14,049 bases of DNA from Sphingobacterium thalpophilum (lineage in GTDB: Bacteria > Bacteroidota > Bacteroidia > Flavobacteriales > Flavobacteriaceae), in the NCBI GenBank assembly GCA_943328865.2, contig CALQBR020000009.1, positions 1 to 14,049 on the forward strand, written 5' to 3'. Positions 8,281-14,049 of the stretch are shown one piece after another (position 1 is the stretch's first letter; each line of letters opens with the position of its first letter). A program made the translations under genes and the position numbers. The notes beneath the pieces were generated by a model. It had not been told where the DNA came from. It saw only the letters and a program-made list of their open reading frames with translations, and made no database searches.

Positions 8281-8861
8281 TTCTTTTTTTCGTATTTTTT
8301 TGTAATCTGTATCAAAGAATCTATCAAAGCCTTTGCTTTTTTGGCTTGCTTTGTTTTGGTTTTGACTATCACGACTTCTGACTTTACATCTTGTAAATGA
8401 TAGCTTGTGTCCGACGATTCAACCACACTCGAGTCTTTTATATCTGCATTAGGACAGCCACCATTTGCCGAATTTCCTTTTATACTTGGACATTTGTCGT
8501 ATTTGTCTAAAACACCGTCTGAGTCTGAGTCTGATTCTAAAGCATCTTTTCTAATGCTCGTCTTTGTTTCTTTGCCTACGATTTCTGATATTTCCTTTAG
8601 CTTTTCCTGTATAAGTATCATGTCTTGTCTTGCTTTCAAGTACTTTCGCTGAGTCTCGTCGGTTATATCCACCAGCTTGTTGTAATTCTCTATAGACTTT
8701 GTATAGTTTTCCACAGACTTTGTGTACTTTTCAGAAACATCGGTGCAGTCAGACCCGCTCATATATGCGGTTCCCAGCGAAGTCGCGGCGGATATCAAGG
8801 CTACGATGACTAGTCCCAAGAATCTCTGCTTAGGTGAAAGCGTTTTTATCGCGTCGAACAT
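8277..8861 (-). CDS. Single-pass membrane protein with coiled coil and thrombospondin-type-3-like repeat
   Basis: The 194-residue protein has a short cytoplasmic start, one hydrophobic helix at about residues 13-34, and then a probable coiled coil at about 40-100. That coil contains a seven-residue tandem (YTKSVEN, YTKSIEN, YNKLVDI). Residues 109-137 contain DSDSDGVLDKYDKCP followed by GNSANGGCP, a Ca2+-binding thrombospondin type 3 style motif with a likely C124-C136 disulphide. The C-terminus is Lys-rich. The type 3 motif usually links to an OmpA domain in Bacteroidetes outer-membrane proteins, but none is present here. The N-in, periplasm-facing coiled coil recalls an inner-membrane spanin or a tether, but no partner supports this. 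It overlaps the 81-residue gene by four bases. Real gene likely; function unknown. Confidence 0.7.
   Translation of the reverse strand: MFDAIKTLSPKQRFLGLVIVALISAATSLGTAYMSGSDCTDVSEKYTKSVENYTKSIENYNKLVDITDETQRKYLKARQDMILIQEKLKEISEIVGKETKTSIRKDALESDSDSDGVLDKYDKCPSIKGNSANGGCPNADIKDSSVVESSDTSYHLQDVKSEVVIVKTKTKQAKKAKALIDSLIQITKKYEKKK
8664..8726 (-). repeat. Three imperfect 21-bp tandem copies coding for a heptad repeat
   Basis: The codons for YTKSVEN, YTKSIEN and YNKLVDI (residues 46-66 of the membrane protein) form three consecutive 21-base units. The first two are close in DNA sequence, sharing the ACAAAGTCT core. In-frame expansion by seven residues keeps a coiled-coil register. Confidence 0.6.
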
Positions 8862-8937
8862 TATATCGCTCTATTTATTTTTTTGAAATAGAAATAGCTT
8901 TCTTTTCCATAGTGTATATATTATTTTCTATAAATAA

Positions 8938-8959
8938 AAAAGAGACCGAAGTCTCTTTT
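8938..8959 (-). terminator. Intrinsic terminator with C(UUCG)G tetraloop
   Basis: On the minus strand AAAAGAGAC, loop TTCG, GTCTCTTTT forms a nine-base-pair stem closed by the very stable C(UUCG)G tetraloop, followed by a T-rich run (TTTTTTATTTA, complement of 8931-8941). It sits 29 bases after the stop of the 8988-9599 gene, correctly placed to end that transcript. UUCG-loop terminators are frequent in T4-like phages, though also found in bacteria. The gene at 8277-8861 would then need its own promoter in 8862-8930, where I see no clear consensus. Confidence 0.85.
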
Positions 8960-8987
8960 ATAAAAATATCAATAATGATAAAGATTT

Positions 8988-9599
8988 TTATGCTTGTAGA
9001 TCGTTAACAAAATAAACTTTTGTCGCATTTTTATTAAAGTCTCTAACCATTACGACTTCTTGCTTAAATTCTCTGCATATTTCAGTCGCCATCAATTTCA
9101 GAGCGTCAGAATCAACGCCTGCTATATCAATAGTAAAAGAGTTTTCATCGAAAGGAATGCCGTTTTTACCGGTAAAAGAAGATCCAAAGTTTTTACCCAT
9201 AGTATATCCAGGAAGTTTATATTTCTTTAACAATATTTCTTTAAGCCTGGAGCTAACATTTAATCTATTTAAGAATGTTTCCCATTTGCTTTGGAAGAAA
9301 AATCTAACTTTATCAAAAAAACCTTCGGCGTTTGCCAATGTAGAATTCAAGTCAGTCGAAAAGATAATAGTTCCGCCAGGATTTTCCAATTCGGAATCAA
9401 CGGCTTCATATAAGAAAATTGGTATGACACTGTTTAGTTTCATGGCACCAAAAACGCCTTTTACATTTTCCACATCATAGATGTCTTTGATTTCAAACCC
9501 GTTCTTTTCTATTGTTAATCTTATTTCATTATTTGCCATTTTTTCTTTGAATAGCATGTCTTTGAAAGTGTCTATGTATTTTCTCATTTCTTTTCTCAT
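8988..9599 (-). CDS. Hypothetical protein, probably phage-derived
   Basis: The 203-residue soluble protein has no signal peptide or membrane helix and I do not recognise it. The C-terminal half holds the most conserved-looking stretch: GYTMGKNFGSSFTGKNGIPF, then FTIDIAGVDSDALKLMATEI, then CREFKQEVVMVRD and KVYFVND. This reads like a compact alpha/beta domain of the kind seen in phage auxiliary proteins; that impression comes from pattern memory and is unverified. The N-terminus begins MRKEMRKYIDTF, and the second Met (residue 5) is an alternative start preceded by the A/G-rich bases AGAAAAG. A TATAAT-like box lies on the minus strand at 9614-9619, unlike the flavobacterial TAnnTTTG type. It is followed by the UUCG terminator at 8938-8959, so it is probably a single-gene transcript. 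Function unknown. Confidence 0.7.
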   Translation of the reverse strand: MRKEMRKYIDTFKDMLFKEKMANNEIRLTIEKNGFEIKDIYDVENVKGVFGAMKLNSVIPIFLYEAVDSELENPGGTIIFSTDLNSTLANAEGFFDKVRFFFQSKWETFLNRLNVSSRLKEILLKKYKLPGYTMGKNFGSSFTGKNGIPFDENSFTIDIAGVDSDALKLMATEICREFKQEVVMVRDFNKNATKVYFVNDLQA

Positions 9600-9637
9600 A
9601 ATTTTAATTATATATTATAAAATTATTTAGACTTGCG

Positions 9638-9652
9638 CGAGTGTCACACTCG
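9638..9652. repeat. Perfect hairpin CGAGTGT-C-ACACTCG between genes
   Basis: Seven-base arms are inverted around a single central base, in the gap between the 9725-10300 and 8988-9599 genes. No T run follows on either strand, so an intrinsic terminator is unlikely. An operator for a dimeric regulator, or a mobile-cassette boundary element, would fit. A second GC-rich hairpin lies at 9675-9695. Confidence 0.5.
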
Positions 9653-9674
9653 TACTCATAAACCTAATCATTTC

Positions 9675-9695
9675 AAATCCGAGCGGTCGGGGTTT
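9675..9695. repeat. GC-rich hairpin AAATCCGA-GCGG-TCGGGGTTT
   Basis: CCGA at 9679-9682 pairs with TCGG at 9687-9690 around GCGG. An outer AAA/TTT pairing and a T-G wobble extend it, with one bulged G. It stands out from the AT-rich surroundings and lies 30 bases after the stop of the 9725-10300 gene on the minus strand. It could act as a weak terminator or be part of a repeat element. Confidence 0.4.
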
Positions 9696-9724
9696 AAACT
9701 TGTTTTAGGACCAGATAGTTAATC

Positions 9725-10300
9725 TTATTTAACAGATTTTACCAAATTGTCACCAGCAGAATAAAGTTTAACTAAAATTATTGTGCTGCAAATTAAACTT
9801 AAAAGTGCAATAAATATATATGCATATTTGATTGTATTCACATCTCTTGAAGTGTTTGCAATAATAGCAGCAAAAACAGTAAATACAAACATTACAACTA
9901 TCAAAGAAACAACATTTTTAATTGCTCTACCAGCAGATAAAATATTATTTTGGTTTATTACACCCGAATCTAATTTTGATTCCTTTTCTAACTCTACTTT
10001 TATTTGTTCTTCTGTTAATGCTTTTTTTGGAAACTCTTTATAAAAATATTCATCATAGGAATTAAATCCCATTTCTTTCATTGTAACGCCTAAAAGATGC
10101 TCAATGTTTTGGCCGTTATTCCTTTCTGAAAATTGAACTTGTTTGTTTAATAAACTTGAAGGGATAGAGTAATTTCTTCTTTTCAATTCTGCATATGCAA
10201 GTAGAACACTTTTATGCTCATAATCTTTCCAGTAATCAAGAACTGAAGTTAATGCAAAACTATCCATCTTTGATATTTCTTGTAAAGACGTTACTTTCAT
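9725..10300 (-). CDS. Two-helix membrane protein of unknown function
   Basis: The 191-residue protein has a soluble N-terminal region of about 120 residues and two C-terminal transmembrane helices at about 128-148 and 159-178. The soluble part is helical and charged, with DSFALTSVLDYWKDYEHKSV near the start, and contains an amphipathic, acidic stretch (KALTEEQIKVELEKESKLDS) just before the first helix. There is no cleavable signal, so the N-terminal domain is likely cytosolic. I recognise no catalytic motif or named family. It starts 39 bases after the stop of the small lipoprotein gene upstream, so the two probably form a two-gene operon. Hairpins lie on both sides of that pair. AT-rich codon use matches the chromosome better than the phage-like genes do. 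Confidence 0.72.
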   Translation of the reverse strand: MKVTSLQEISKMDSFALTSVLDYWKDYEHKSVLLAYAELKRRNYSIPSSLLNKQVQFSERNNGQNIEHLLGVTMKEMGFNSYDEYFYKEFPKKALTEEQIKVELEKESKLDSGVINQNNILSAGRAIKNVVSLIVVMFVFTVFAAIIANTSRDVNTIKYAYIFIALLSLICSTIILVKLYSAGDNLVKSVK

Positions 10301-10339
10301 ATTGATAATTTATTTTGTTCTATTTTAAAGAGTTTATTA

Positions 10340-10675
10340 TTACTTTTCTGATTTTCCTTGAATGTTATATTTATCATCGTAAACAATAACGGTTTTAATA
10401 TCTGCGTCAATTTTTTTCAATTCACCTAATATTCTATCACTTAATTTTTGACCTTCTTCTTTTGAAATAATTGCTATCACAAGAAACATGTCGCCTTTTA
10501 TATCAGCATACAAAATCCCATCCATTTTATCATAAAGGTCTATTAACTTTTGGGTCGATTCAGATTTGGGTTTTGGTTTTGGTAATTCTTGAATCACTCC
10601 ATTTTTAGGTTCTTCATTATTTTTACAAGAAACTATTGTAAGAGTAGCTAGAATTAAAATAATTAGATTCTTCAT
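10340..10675 (-). CDS. Small lipoprotein of unknown function
   Basis: The 111-residue protein starts with a lipoprotein signal peptide, MKNLIILILATLTIVSC, with the lipidated cysteine at C17. A charged Pro/Lys linker (about residues 21-40, including LPKPKPKSES) leads to a single small domain. The domain runs from about residue 42 (QKLIDLYDKMDGILYADIKG) to the end, with the predicted beta strands FLVIAIIS and IKTVIVYDD. It is probably attached to a cell-envelope membrane. No family recognised. It is upstream of the two-helix membrane protein, 39 bases apart and in the same orientation, so both products may work together at the envelope. The hairpin at 10731-10750 lies in its 5' flank. No TAnnTTTG element is evident before it. 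Confidence 0.75.
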   Translation of the reverse strand: MKNLIILILATLTIVSCKNNEEPKNGVIQELPKPKPKSESTQKLIDLYDKMDGILYADIKGDMFLVIAIISKEEGQKLSDRILGELKKIDADIKTVIVYDDKYNIQGKSEK

Positions 10676-10730
10676 TTAATATAGATTTATTTGTTATTCT
10701 TGTTCTTTTCTTCAAAATGCCAACAACTAT

Positions 10731-10750
10731 CGCACGAATCCTTTCGTGTG
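10731..10750. repeat. GC-rich hairpin CGCACGAA-TCCT-TTCGTGTG
   Basis: Eight paired bases (one G-T wobble) enclose a TCCT loop, upstream of the lipoprotein gene and downstream of the SpmA-SpmB-like gene. Read on the minus strand, its context (GAGTG, CCACACG, then CGTGCGA) loosely resembles that of the hairpin at 9638-9652 (GAGTG, TGACACTCG, then CGCGCAA). The two could be diverged copies of one element on either side of the two-gene cassette. Confidence 0.45.
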
Positions 10751-10800
10751 GCACTCTAGTAAGATTCAGCTATTTTCTTATCCCTCATAAAACGCCTACA

Positions 10801-10822
10801 AATTGGTAATGGTATTCCAATT
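10801..10822 (-). terminator. Hairpin just after the SpmA-SpmB-like gene, possible terminator
   Basis: AATTGG at 10801-10806 pairs with CCAATT at 10817-10822, and inner AAT/ATT pairs extend it across a one-base bulge. It begins about ten bases after the stop codon of the gene on the minus strand. No uninterrupted T run follows (TTTGTAGGCGTTTT), so termination may be weak or this may only stabilise the mRNA end. Confidence 0.35.
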
Positions 10823-10831
10823 CATAGCTGT

Positions 10832-12271
10832 TTAAAAAAACCAACTCGCCACTAAAATAGCAGCAATAACACATATTAGATCTACCAAGAGCATCGTTCC
10901 AAGAACATAACGTGTATTCTTTATTTTTACAGATCCAAAATAAACAGCAATCACGTAAAAAGTAGTTTCAGCACTACATTGAAAAATACAACTCAACCTT
11001 CCGGTGAAAGAATCTGGTCCAAAAGTACGCATAGAATCAATCATAAAACCACGTGAACCGCCAGAACTAAATGGTCTTAACATCGCAACAGGCAAAGAAT
11101 CTGTAATTTGTTTGCTAACTCCGATATTAGAAAAAACAAAAGAAATGCCGTTGCTGATAATTTCAAACAAACCACTATTTCTAAAAAATGAGATCGCGAC
11201 CAACATTCCTAAAACATAAGGAAATATGGTAACACCCGTTTTCAAACCATTATTAGCTCCAGTGACAAAAGCGTCAAAAATGGTGGTGTTTAAAGCCAAG
11301 AACTTTTTTTCATTTATAAAAGAAAATACTAAGGTAAAAGCAACAATAGCGATTAACATTAACCCTGAAAGATTGGAGGTGAAAAAGTTTTTGCCAATTA
11401 AATCCAACTGATTGATATAAAAAAGCAACCCGACAATAGCGGCAATAATAGTCATTAACGCCAAGATGAGTGAAGCACTCTTGAAATTTATTTTTTGTTT
11501 AATTCCTACAATTAAAAAAGCGGCAATAGTCCCTACAAAAGAAGTAATGATACAAGGAAGCATTACATCGGCAGGATTGGCAGCATTCTCAGCGGCACGA
11601 TATCCAATAATGGACGTTGGAATTAAAGTCAGTCCAGCAGCATGCAAACACATGAACATAATTTGTGCATCACTAGCTTTATCTTTATCAGGATTAATTT
11701 CTTGTAAACTCTCCATCGCTTTTAATCCAAAAGGGGTTGCTGCTGAATCCAAACCAAGAAAATTCGCGGCAAAATTAAGCGTCATATAAGAAATTGATTC
11801 GTGATTTTTAGGAACCGTAGGAAACACTTTTACAAACACAGGACTCAATTTTTTGGCTAACTTTTCGGCAGCACCAGAGTCAATCAACAATTGCATCAAA
11901 CCACAGAAAAAAGCCAAATAGGCAATCAACGGAATAATTAAATCCAATAAACTGTTCTTACAAGTAGGTAATAATCCGTCAGATTTTTGTACACCACTGT
12001 ATATTTTTACGGTTTTATTTTTAAAAACATAAGTAGTATCGGCGTTAATGGTATCTCTATTGATCACCATCGTTTGATCGGGTGCTTTTTTTATGCTGTC
12101 TTTAATAAAGGCAGGCACTTGTTCTATATATTTTTCTGAAAGTAAAATTGGGTCGTCTTTTTTACCATTCAAAACATAATCAATAGTATAGCTGTTTCCC
12201 GAAAACAAGCCGAAAACAACAAATACAATAGAAGAAACAAAAATAACCAACCAAAATCTACTTAAAACCAT
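10832..12271 (-). CDS. SpmA-SpmB fusion, nucleoside-recognition (Gate) domain membrane protein
   Basis: This 479-residue polytopic inner-membrane protein joins two Gate-type domains that are separate SpmA and SpmB proteins in Bacillus. The SpmA-like half includes TLNFAANFLGLDSAATPFGL at about 164-183 and then CLHAAGLTLIPTSIIG. The SpmB-like half includes TGANNGLKTGVTIFPYVLGM at 337-356, LPVAMLRPFSSGGSRGFMID at 393-412 and SAETTFYVIAVYFGS from 433. In Bacillus these proteins affect spore core dehydration. Flavobacteria do not form spores, so the job here must differ; transport of a nucleoside-like or other small solute is a guess. Residues about 24-105 form a large hydrophilic, probably periplasmic loop that is not part of standard SpmA. 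No frameshift is visible, so the fusion is genuine in this sequence. Single-gene unit with its own upstream gap. Confidence 0.88.
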   Translation of the reverse strand: MVLSRFWLVIFVSSIVFVVFGLFSGNSYTIDYVLNGKKDDPILLSEKYIEQVPAFIKDSIKKAPDQTMVINRDTINADTTYVFKNKTVKIYSGVQKSDGLLPTCKNSLLDLIIPLIAYLAFFCGLMQLLIDSGAAEKLAKKLSPVFVKVFPTVPKNHESISYMTLNFAANFLGLDSAATPFGLKAMESLQEINPDKDKASDAQIMFMCLHAAGLTLIPTSIIGYRAAENAANPADVMLPCIITSFVGTIAAFLIVGIKQKINFKSASLILALMTIIAAIVGLLFYINQLDLIGKNFFTSNLSGLMLIAIVAFTLVFSFINEKKFLALNTTIFDAFVTGANNGLKTGVTIFPYVLGMLVAISFFRNSGLFEIISNGISFVFSNIGVSKQITDSLPVAMLRPFSSGGSRGFMIDSMRTFGPDSFTGRLSCIFQCSAETTFYVIAVYFGSVKIKNTRYVLGTMLLVDLICVIAAILVASWFF

Positions 12272-12409
12272 AATCTATATTTTCGGTAAATGTAGTATTT
12301 ATAGCATTTGTAATGAAATAATTTTAAATCTTCCTAAATCTTCTTACAAATGGTATAAAGAAACCAAACCCTTGCTTAAAATAAAAAGCCTCCAATAAAT
12401 ACGATAATA
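12272..12409. other. Intergenic region, weak promoter candidate only
   Basis: The gap between the exonuclease and SpmA-SpmB-like genes holds TACATTTA on the minus strand at 12287-12294, a one-mismatch version of TAnnTTTG about 16 bases before the start codon at 12271. No good -33 box accompanies it. The rest (12295-12409) is AT-rich with no clear terminator hairpin after the exonuclease gene. Confidence 0.3.
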
Positions 12410-13123
12410 CTAAATATGAACAATCTCGTCCTCAATCAATAAATCTTCTCTCCGCAAACGCAGAAAAATTTGCGCCACGGCAATAGTATCTTTTTCGCAA
12501 TAAGTAACGATGCGGTCGATATCTTTTTCTATATAAAAAACATGTCCGACTTGACTTCCATCAATATCGCCTTTTGGAGAAGGGATACCAAGGACTTTGG
12601 TTAGTAATTTAAGAGATGTAAAATGTTTGTAATCGCCGAATTTCCATAGCTCCAAAGTGTCTAAATGAGGGATTTCCCAGGGCTTTTTGCCAAATAAATT
12701 CAATTTATTGGGAATCGGCATTTGATTGATAATCATACGGCGGGCAAGAAAAGGAATGTCAAATTCCTTGGCATTATGTCCGCATAAAACGTGTTGAGGC
12801 TGATTAAAATGATTATTGAGCAGGTTACTGAAATCATGTAAAATCTGCCGCTCTTCACCAAAAAAAGAGGTCACTCGAAAATGACGAATATCTCCTTTAA
12901 AAGTAAAATAACCCACCGAGACACAAACAATTTTCCCGAATTCAGCCCAAATCCCTGCACGATCATAGAACGCTTCTGGAGTGTATTCCTCTTTTCTTTG
13001 GTATTGGGTTTTGTGTTCCCAAAGGTCTTTCATTTCAGGGTCCAACGCATTGAAATCAGAAGCTTCTGGAACGGTTTCGATATCAAGAAACAAGATGTTT
13101 GCTAGATTTATTTTTTCTATCAT
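12410..13123 (-). CDS. Predicted 3'-5' exonuclease (DEDDy, PolB-exonuclease-like)
   Basis: The 237-residue protein has an RNase H-like exonuclease fold with the DEDDy motifs in order. Exo I is LFLDIETVPEA (D14, E16), Exo II is CGHNAKEFDIPFLARRM (D122), and Exo III is VTYCEKDTIAVAQIFLRL (Y198 and D202, spaced Y-x3-D). It fits the family of predicted exonucleases related to the proofreading domain of family B DNA polymerases, and its length is full. It would remove nucleotides from 3' ends with two metal ions, in the cytosol; DNA versus RNA preference is not known from sequence. It follows the serine hydrolase gene with a four-base ATGA overlap (13120-13123), so the two are translated together although no functional link is obvious. 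All metal-ligand positions are present. Confidence 0.9.
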   Translation of the reverse strand: MIEKINLANILFLDIETVPEASDFNALDPEMKDLWEHKTQYQRKEEYTPEAFYDRAGIWAEFGKIVCVSVGYFTFKGDIRHFRVTSFFGEERQILHDFSNLLNNHFNQPQHVLCGHNAKEFDIPFLARRMIINQMPIPNKLNLFGKKPWEIPHLDTLELWKFGDYKHFTSLKLLTKVLGIPSPKGDIDGSQVGHVFYIEKDIDRIVTYCEKDTIAVAQIFLRLRREDLLIEDEIVHI

Positions 13124-14049
13124 TTCCCTATCATTTTGTAAGTTTCATCAATATAAACAAAAAAGTCATTGCTATGGGGTGATGTCGTGGATTGAAATCC
13201 CTTCTGGTGACCCAACCTAACGATAATCAATTCATCCTCCGGAATCACTATGACATACTGACCCAAATGACCTCGCATATAGCCTATTTTTTTACCCTTG
13301 TAATTGCTCAGCCACCAGCCATATCCATACTCAGGTGAGTCAGAAAACCTAGGAGTTATGGACTTAGCGACAAAGGCACTGTCTAGAATTTGTTGACCAT
13401 TCCATTTGCCGTATTGCTTATATAATTTACCAAAGCGACCAAAATCCCTTGCATTACTAGCAATACAACAAAACGCTTTAACGATACCTGCCTTATGATC
13501 GGTTTGCCAAAGGGCTTCGTTCTCAGCTCCCATAGGTTTCCAGAATTTATCGGAAACATAATTTGCTAAACTTTCCCCTGTCGCTTTTTCGACAACCATG
13601 GCTAACAATTGGGTATTTCCACTTAAGTATCTATAATGCTTCCCCGGCTCCTCCATAACGCTTAAACCGAGTATGACTTTGTTTAAATCATCGTCAAAAT
13701 AAGCACGTGTAGTGATTGAAAACGGACTATAATAGGATTCGTCCCAGTTTAATCCTGAAGCCATCGAAGACAAATCACCAACAGTCATTCGCGCTGCCTT
13801 TCCTATTGCAAATTGTGGAAAAAAGTCAGCAACCGGTTGGTCTAAACTTTTTATTTTGCCTTCCATAATGGCTTTCCCTAAGGATGCCGAAACGACACTC
13901 TTGGCCATAGAAAAAGAATTGGATTTAGAGTCTTTATCGAAACCATCATAATAATTTTCATACCAAAGGCTGTCATTCTTAATGATTAAAAAAGCGACTG
14001 TGCCAAGCGATTGATGTAGTTGTTCCAATTTTGGCGTTGCCTTCACTTG
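13120..14049 (-). CDS. Serine hydrolase of the beta-lactamase / class C PBP family (5' end outside window)
   Basis: The frame is open to the right edge (14049), so the N-terminus, probably with a signal peptide, is missing. The first GTG at 14046 is not a convincing start because the frame continues upstream and the domain begins abruptly. The catalytic SxxK motif is SMAK with its serine at 13911-13909. A YRYLSGNTQLLA segment supplies the second motif (Y-x-N type), and RGHLGQY gives the HxG third motif. These define the serine beta-lactamase-like fold used by class C penicillin-binding proteins, D-aminopeptidases and esterases. Such proteins in flavobacteria are usually periplasmic or lipid-anchored. 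The substrate cannot be told; an esterase or peptidase is as likely as a true beta-lactamase. Its stop overlaps the exonuclease start by four bases. Confidence 0.9.
   Translation of the reverse strand, partial: QVKATPKLEQLHQSLGTVAFLIIKNDSLWYENYYDGFDKDSKSNSFSMAKSVVSASLGKAIMEGKIKSLDQPVADFFPQFAIGKAARMTVGDLSSMASGLNWDESYYSPFSITTRAYFDDDLNKVILGLSVMEEPGKHYRYLSGNTQLLAMVVEKATGESLANYVSDKFWKPMGAENEALWQTDHKAGIVKAFCCIASNARDFGRFGKLYKQYGKWNGQQILDSAFVAKSITPRFSDSPEYGYGWWLSNYKGKKIGYMRGHLGQYVIVIPEDELIIVRLGHQKGFQSTTSPHSNDFFVYIDETYKMIGK

Noticed and set aside
8140..8813. Plus-strand open frames opposite the 8035-8861 genes
   Set aside because: The minus strand has coherent proteins with a TSP3 motif, a signal-anchor helix and an ATGA overlap; the plus-strand products are Ser/Phe/Leu-rich shadows.
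8035..8861. A phage spanin pair (inner-membrane coiled coil plus small overlapping gene)
   Set aside because: The small overlapping gene has no lipoprotein signal, and no holin or endolysin is nearby; only the topology of the larger protein fits.
8875..8910. Eleven-residue leader peptide frame before the membrane-protein gene (minus strand)
   Set aside because: Too short to distinguish from chance, with no paired attenuator hairpins or regulatory codons.
8929..8936. TATAAATA, a perfect match to the T4 late promoter box, on the plus strand
   Set aside because: It points away from the phage-like genes, overlaps the T run of the minus-strand terminator, and is easily met by chance in AT-rich DNA.
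9665..9715. A T-arm-like stretch (TTCAAATCC) suggesting a tRNA fragment or attachment site
   Set aside because: No acceptor, D or anticodon arm can be folded around it on either strand.
13120..14046. Complete serine hydrolase starting at the GTG at 14046
   Set aside because: The frame is open upstream to the window edge and the protein lacks the expected signal sequence and N-terminal strand, so it is treated as partial.

Overview
The window looks like chromosomal DNA from a gliding member of the Flavobacteriaceae, most likely Flavobacterium or a close relative. The evidence is an AT-rich sequence, the gliding lipoprotein GldH, Bacteroidetes-type promoter elements (TAnnTTTG) in place of sigma-70 boxes, Bacteroidetes-style lipoprotein signals, and a RicT-type PSP1 protein next to gldH. 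The genus is an inference from gene content; nothing was searched.

Left part (1-2121, minus strand): an exported tetratricopeptide-repeat (TPR) protein, cut by the left edge, with at least 18 TPRs arranged in a higher-order pattern of four. It faces away from the next block across a 274-base divergent promoter region (2122-2395).

Centre-left (2396-7910, plus strand): a tightly packed run of ricT, gldH, a class A penicillin-binding protein, then the two subunits of a 3-oxoacid CoA-transferase (scoA, scoB). RicT, GldH and the penicillin-binding protein overlap or nearly abut. The CoA-transferase pair follows after a 59-base gap, and the block ends at a strong bidirectional terminator (7971-8010).

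Centre-right (about 8011-10830, minus strand): an accessory region. It first holds three genes that look phage-derived (8035-8280, 8277-8861, 8988-9599), two of them overlapping by ATGA, with a C(UUCG)G-loop terminator between the second and third. Next come a two-gene cassette of unknown function (a two-helix membrane protein and a small lipoprotein) flanked by GC-rich hairpins. Codon choice in at least the 81-residue gene differs from the housekeeping genes.

Right part (10832-14049, minus strand): core-type genes return. These are a fused SpmA-SpmB-like membrane protein, a DEDDy 3'-5' exonuclease, and a serine hydrolase of the beta-lactamase/penicillin-binding class C family. The hydrolase is cut by the right edge and overlaps the exonuclease by four bases. 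No rRNA, tRNA, CRISPR array or insertion sequence was recognised. The most unusual items are the four-TPR superrepeat and the phage-like cassette between otherwise ordinary chromosomal genes.
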